From positions 1 to 21,610 of the forward strand of contig JADGJA010000358.1 in assembly GCA_027596035.1 (NCBI GenBank): a stretch of 21,610 nt of DNA, in the 5' to 3' direction. Source of the DNA: Thoreauomyces humboldtii (lineage: Eukaryota; Chytridiomycota; Chytridiomycetes; Spizellomycetales; Powellomycetaceae). The notes under the pieces are model-generated. The model did no database searches. It was not told the origin of the DNA and saw only the letters and a program-made list of their open reading frames with translations. The position numbers and the translations under genes were made by a program. How positions within the stretch are numbered: position 1 is the stretch's first letter; each line of letters begins with the position of its first letter. Positions 20,292 through 21,610 of this stretch are shown one piece after another.

Positions 20292-21076
20292 GCGACTAGG
20301 GTTCCAGCCCGGAGAAACCGCGCTGTCTCCGATCTGGCAACCTACGCCGGCAAAGAACCTCGGAGATGACACCGGCCTATTCTCCCCGTAAGAGTACGTT
20401 TCGCCTTTGACGTTCAGAAGCGGGCAACGTGGTCAGAACCTCCCCCCGCCCCGTTCTCCAAACCCAACGGAAGGTGTAACACGCATGTCCTCTCGTGGAT
20501 GGCCGCGGAACGCGACACAAGGTCTAATATCATACTGTAATATTTCTCTGCGAATACAGTGAAATGACGAGACCGGTCCAACCTTTACAGTCTGCACTAA
20601 GCTAGAGGCAGGCTTCTTCCGCTACCCGCCCTCGATACTGTACCAAACAAACGCGAAGCTGGCAAAGTACTTTTCTGCACTTGCGGCGCTACATGGCGCT
20701 ACTTCAAGTTTTCATGCGATCCAGCGAAACTTCTGCACCCGTATCCTCATAGGCTCATACTTGCCATAGAGATTTAAAGATCTAGGGTTGAACGACCCCC
20801 GGCCGCTCCTCGTGTCACATGTCTCTCCCACAGCCAGTTCGAAAAAGCTAAAACAGAAAACAAGAAAAAAAAGAAAAAAAGGGGGGAAATTTCTCGCCTT
20901 TGCCGCCCGCCGCTGCTGTTTTCTCACAGACTCACACGGCGGCACACGCTCCGGTGTGCACACGGTTTGTGGGCGGTCCCTACCGTACGTGTGCGTGTGC
21001 CCACAAGCAAATAGTCTGACATCCCATTGTTCTCTCTCTCTCTCTCCCCTCCCCCCCCCATCTCACTCCACCACCA
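20292..21076. promoter_or_regulatory. Intergenic/promoter region of the terminal gene
   Basis: 785 bp without a supported gene. It has a purine-rich A/G tract at about 20840-20888, then a CT-repeat and C-run (about 21030-21060) immediately before the ATG at 21077. The pyrimidine tract is typical of fungal transcription-start regions. Short frames on either strand show no protein features. Confidence 0.4.
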
Positions 21077-21610
21077 ATGGCAAACTCTCGTCCCATGATC
21101 ATCCGCGCAGGACCCATCTCAATCAGAGGGCGATCCATCTCCACGCTTCTGGCCATCATCTCCTTCGTGGGCCTCGTCCTCTTCTTTCTTCCCTTCCACC
21201 ACGCCTCACTCCCAACGACTTCCGCCTCCTCGTCCTACTCGGAAGACGACGCAGCCGACGCTCTCCACGCGCAGCAGCATTACAGGGAAAAGGTGGCAAA
21301 CAGCGATGGCTCTCCACGTCTGCCGGTCCCACCTGCCATCCCCCTCCGTAACCAGCCTTTGAGGGCTCCATCGGGCGACCAGGGCTCGGTGCCAGCGCCC
21401 GTCGCCGCGATCGTTCCGGTCCAACAGACGGCGGAACAGATCGCCGCCGCGCGCAAGGCCGCCTTCACGGAAATCTTCAAGCAGAACATCTGGGGAAGCA
21501 CGGAAAGCAGGTCCGGCATCGGATCGACCATCGAGAACACCCGTGAGTGCATCCATCGAAAGGTTTCTCGTTGTGCGTATCCACCCCGCTTATGCACGGC
21601 ACCCCCCCCC
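21077..21610 (+). CDS. Signal-anchored probable SAM-dependent methyltransferase, first exon only
   Basis: The ATG at 21077 sits in a good context (CCACCAATGG). Exon 1 runs to 21542; a GTGAGT donor at 21543 starts an intron in phase 1 that runs out of the window. A hydrophobic segment at about residues 21-41 (SISTLLAIISFVGLVLFFLPF) after a short basic N-terminus predicts a signal anchor with the rest in the secretory lumen. Residues ~55-120 are a low-complexity stem. At about 122-155 comes AARKAAFTEIFKQNIWGSTE and then SRSGIGSTIENT. This matches the conserved entry motif (IFxxNxWG-x-ES-x-SG-x-GS) of a group of class I methyltransferase-like proteins as I remember it. The catalytic part lies outside the window, so function is a tentative inference. 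Gene and membrane anchor are well supported. Confidence 0.6.
   Translation, partial: MANSRPMIIRAGPISIRGRSISTLLAIISFVGLVLFFLPFHHASLPTTSASSSYSEDDAADALHAQQHYREKVANSDGSPRLPVPPAIPLRNQPLRAPSGDQGSVPAPVAAIVPVQQTAEQIAAARKAAFTEIFKQNIWGSTESRSGIGSTIENTRECIHRKVSRCAYPPRLCTAPPP

Noticed and set aside
1..21610. tRNA, rRNA, CRISPR, prophage or insertion-sequence signatures
   Set aside because: I looked for T-arm-like GGTTCRANYCC contexts, rRNA-like blocks, spaced direct repeats and terminal inverted repeats with transposase, and saw none that hold. A GATTCGAATCCC match near 3667 lies inside a coding exon and has no cloverleaf.

Overview
This window looks like nuclear DNA of a fungus, most likely a basidiomycete. 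The genes are interrupted by short GT-AG introns (49-127 bp) with CTAAC/CTGAC/CTCAC-type branch sites. Upstream regions are pyrimidine-rich, there are no operons or Shine-Dalgarno sites, and the recognisable genes are eukaryotic: Atg10, Gemin6, a fungal DUF3712/LEA-2-type membrane protein and a short-chain dehydrogenase. The phylum is my inference; no taxonomic marker is present.

Layout. Positions 1-838 (minus) hold the 5' part of a gene that leaves the window. Its middle exon encodes an acidic array of NPF and DPF tripeptides. Positions 839-1951 are a divergent regulatory region with degenerate repeats, an ACGTA cluster and a perfect CRE (TGACGTCA). Positions 1952-3802 (plus) encode a 616-residue disordered, Arg/Ser-rich protein with about nine copies of a basic-Ser-Phe/Leu-Ser motif. 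After a 946-bp spacer, 4749-14956 (plus) is a four-exon gene for a 3323-residue single-pass membrane protein. Its huge non-cytosolic part is a tandem array of about 15 divergent repeats of roughly 155-170 residues, of the DUF3712/LEA-2 kind, followed by a Ser/Thr-rich tail.

Convergent to it, 15194-16034 (minus) is a two-exon Gemin6-like gene (SMN complex). A weaker two-exon gene lies at 16307-16931 (minus) and contains a perfect 16-bp inverted repeat. A three-exon short-chain dehydrogenase lies at 17016-18156 (minus). A 606-bp divergent promoter with a 16-bp palindrome separates it from an ATG10-like gene at 18763-19547 (plus). The ATG10 frame is broken by one base unless a non-obvious intron is used. 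Positions 19726-20291 carry a low-confidence minus-strand gene. The window ends in the first exon of a signal-anchored, probable SAM-dependent methyltransferase (21077 onward, plus).

The genes do not form a pathway cluster. The outstanding object is the giant tandem-repeat membrane protein. Its fold family includes yeast Tag1 and Vac7, vacuolar proteins linked to autophagy termination and lipid handling, but this architecture is far larger. The nearby ATG10 gene is probably coincidental. All exon joins were read by eye from splice signals and frame continuity and have not been tested against transcripts.
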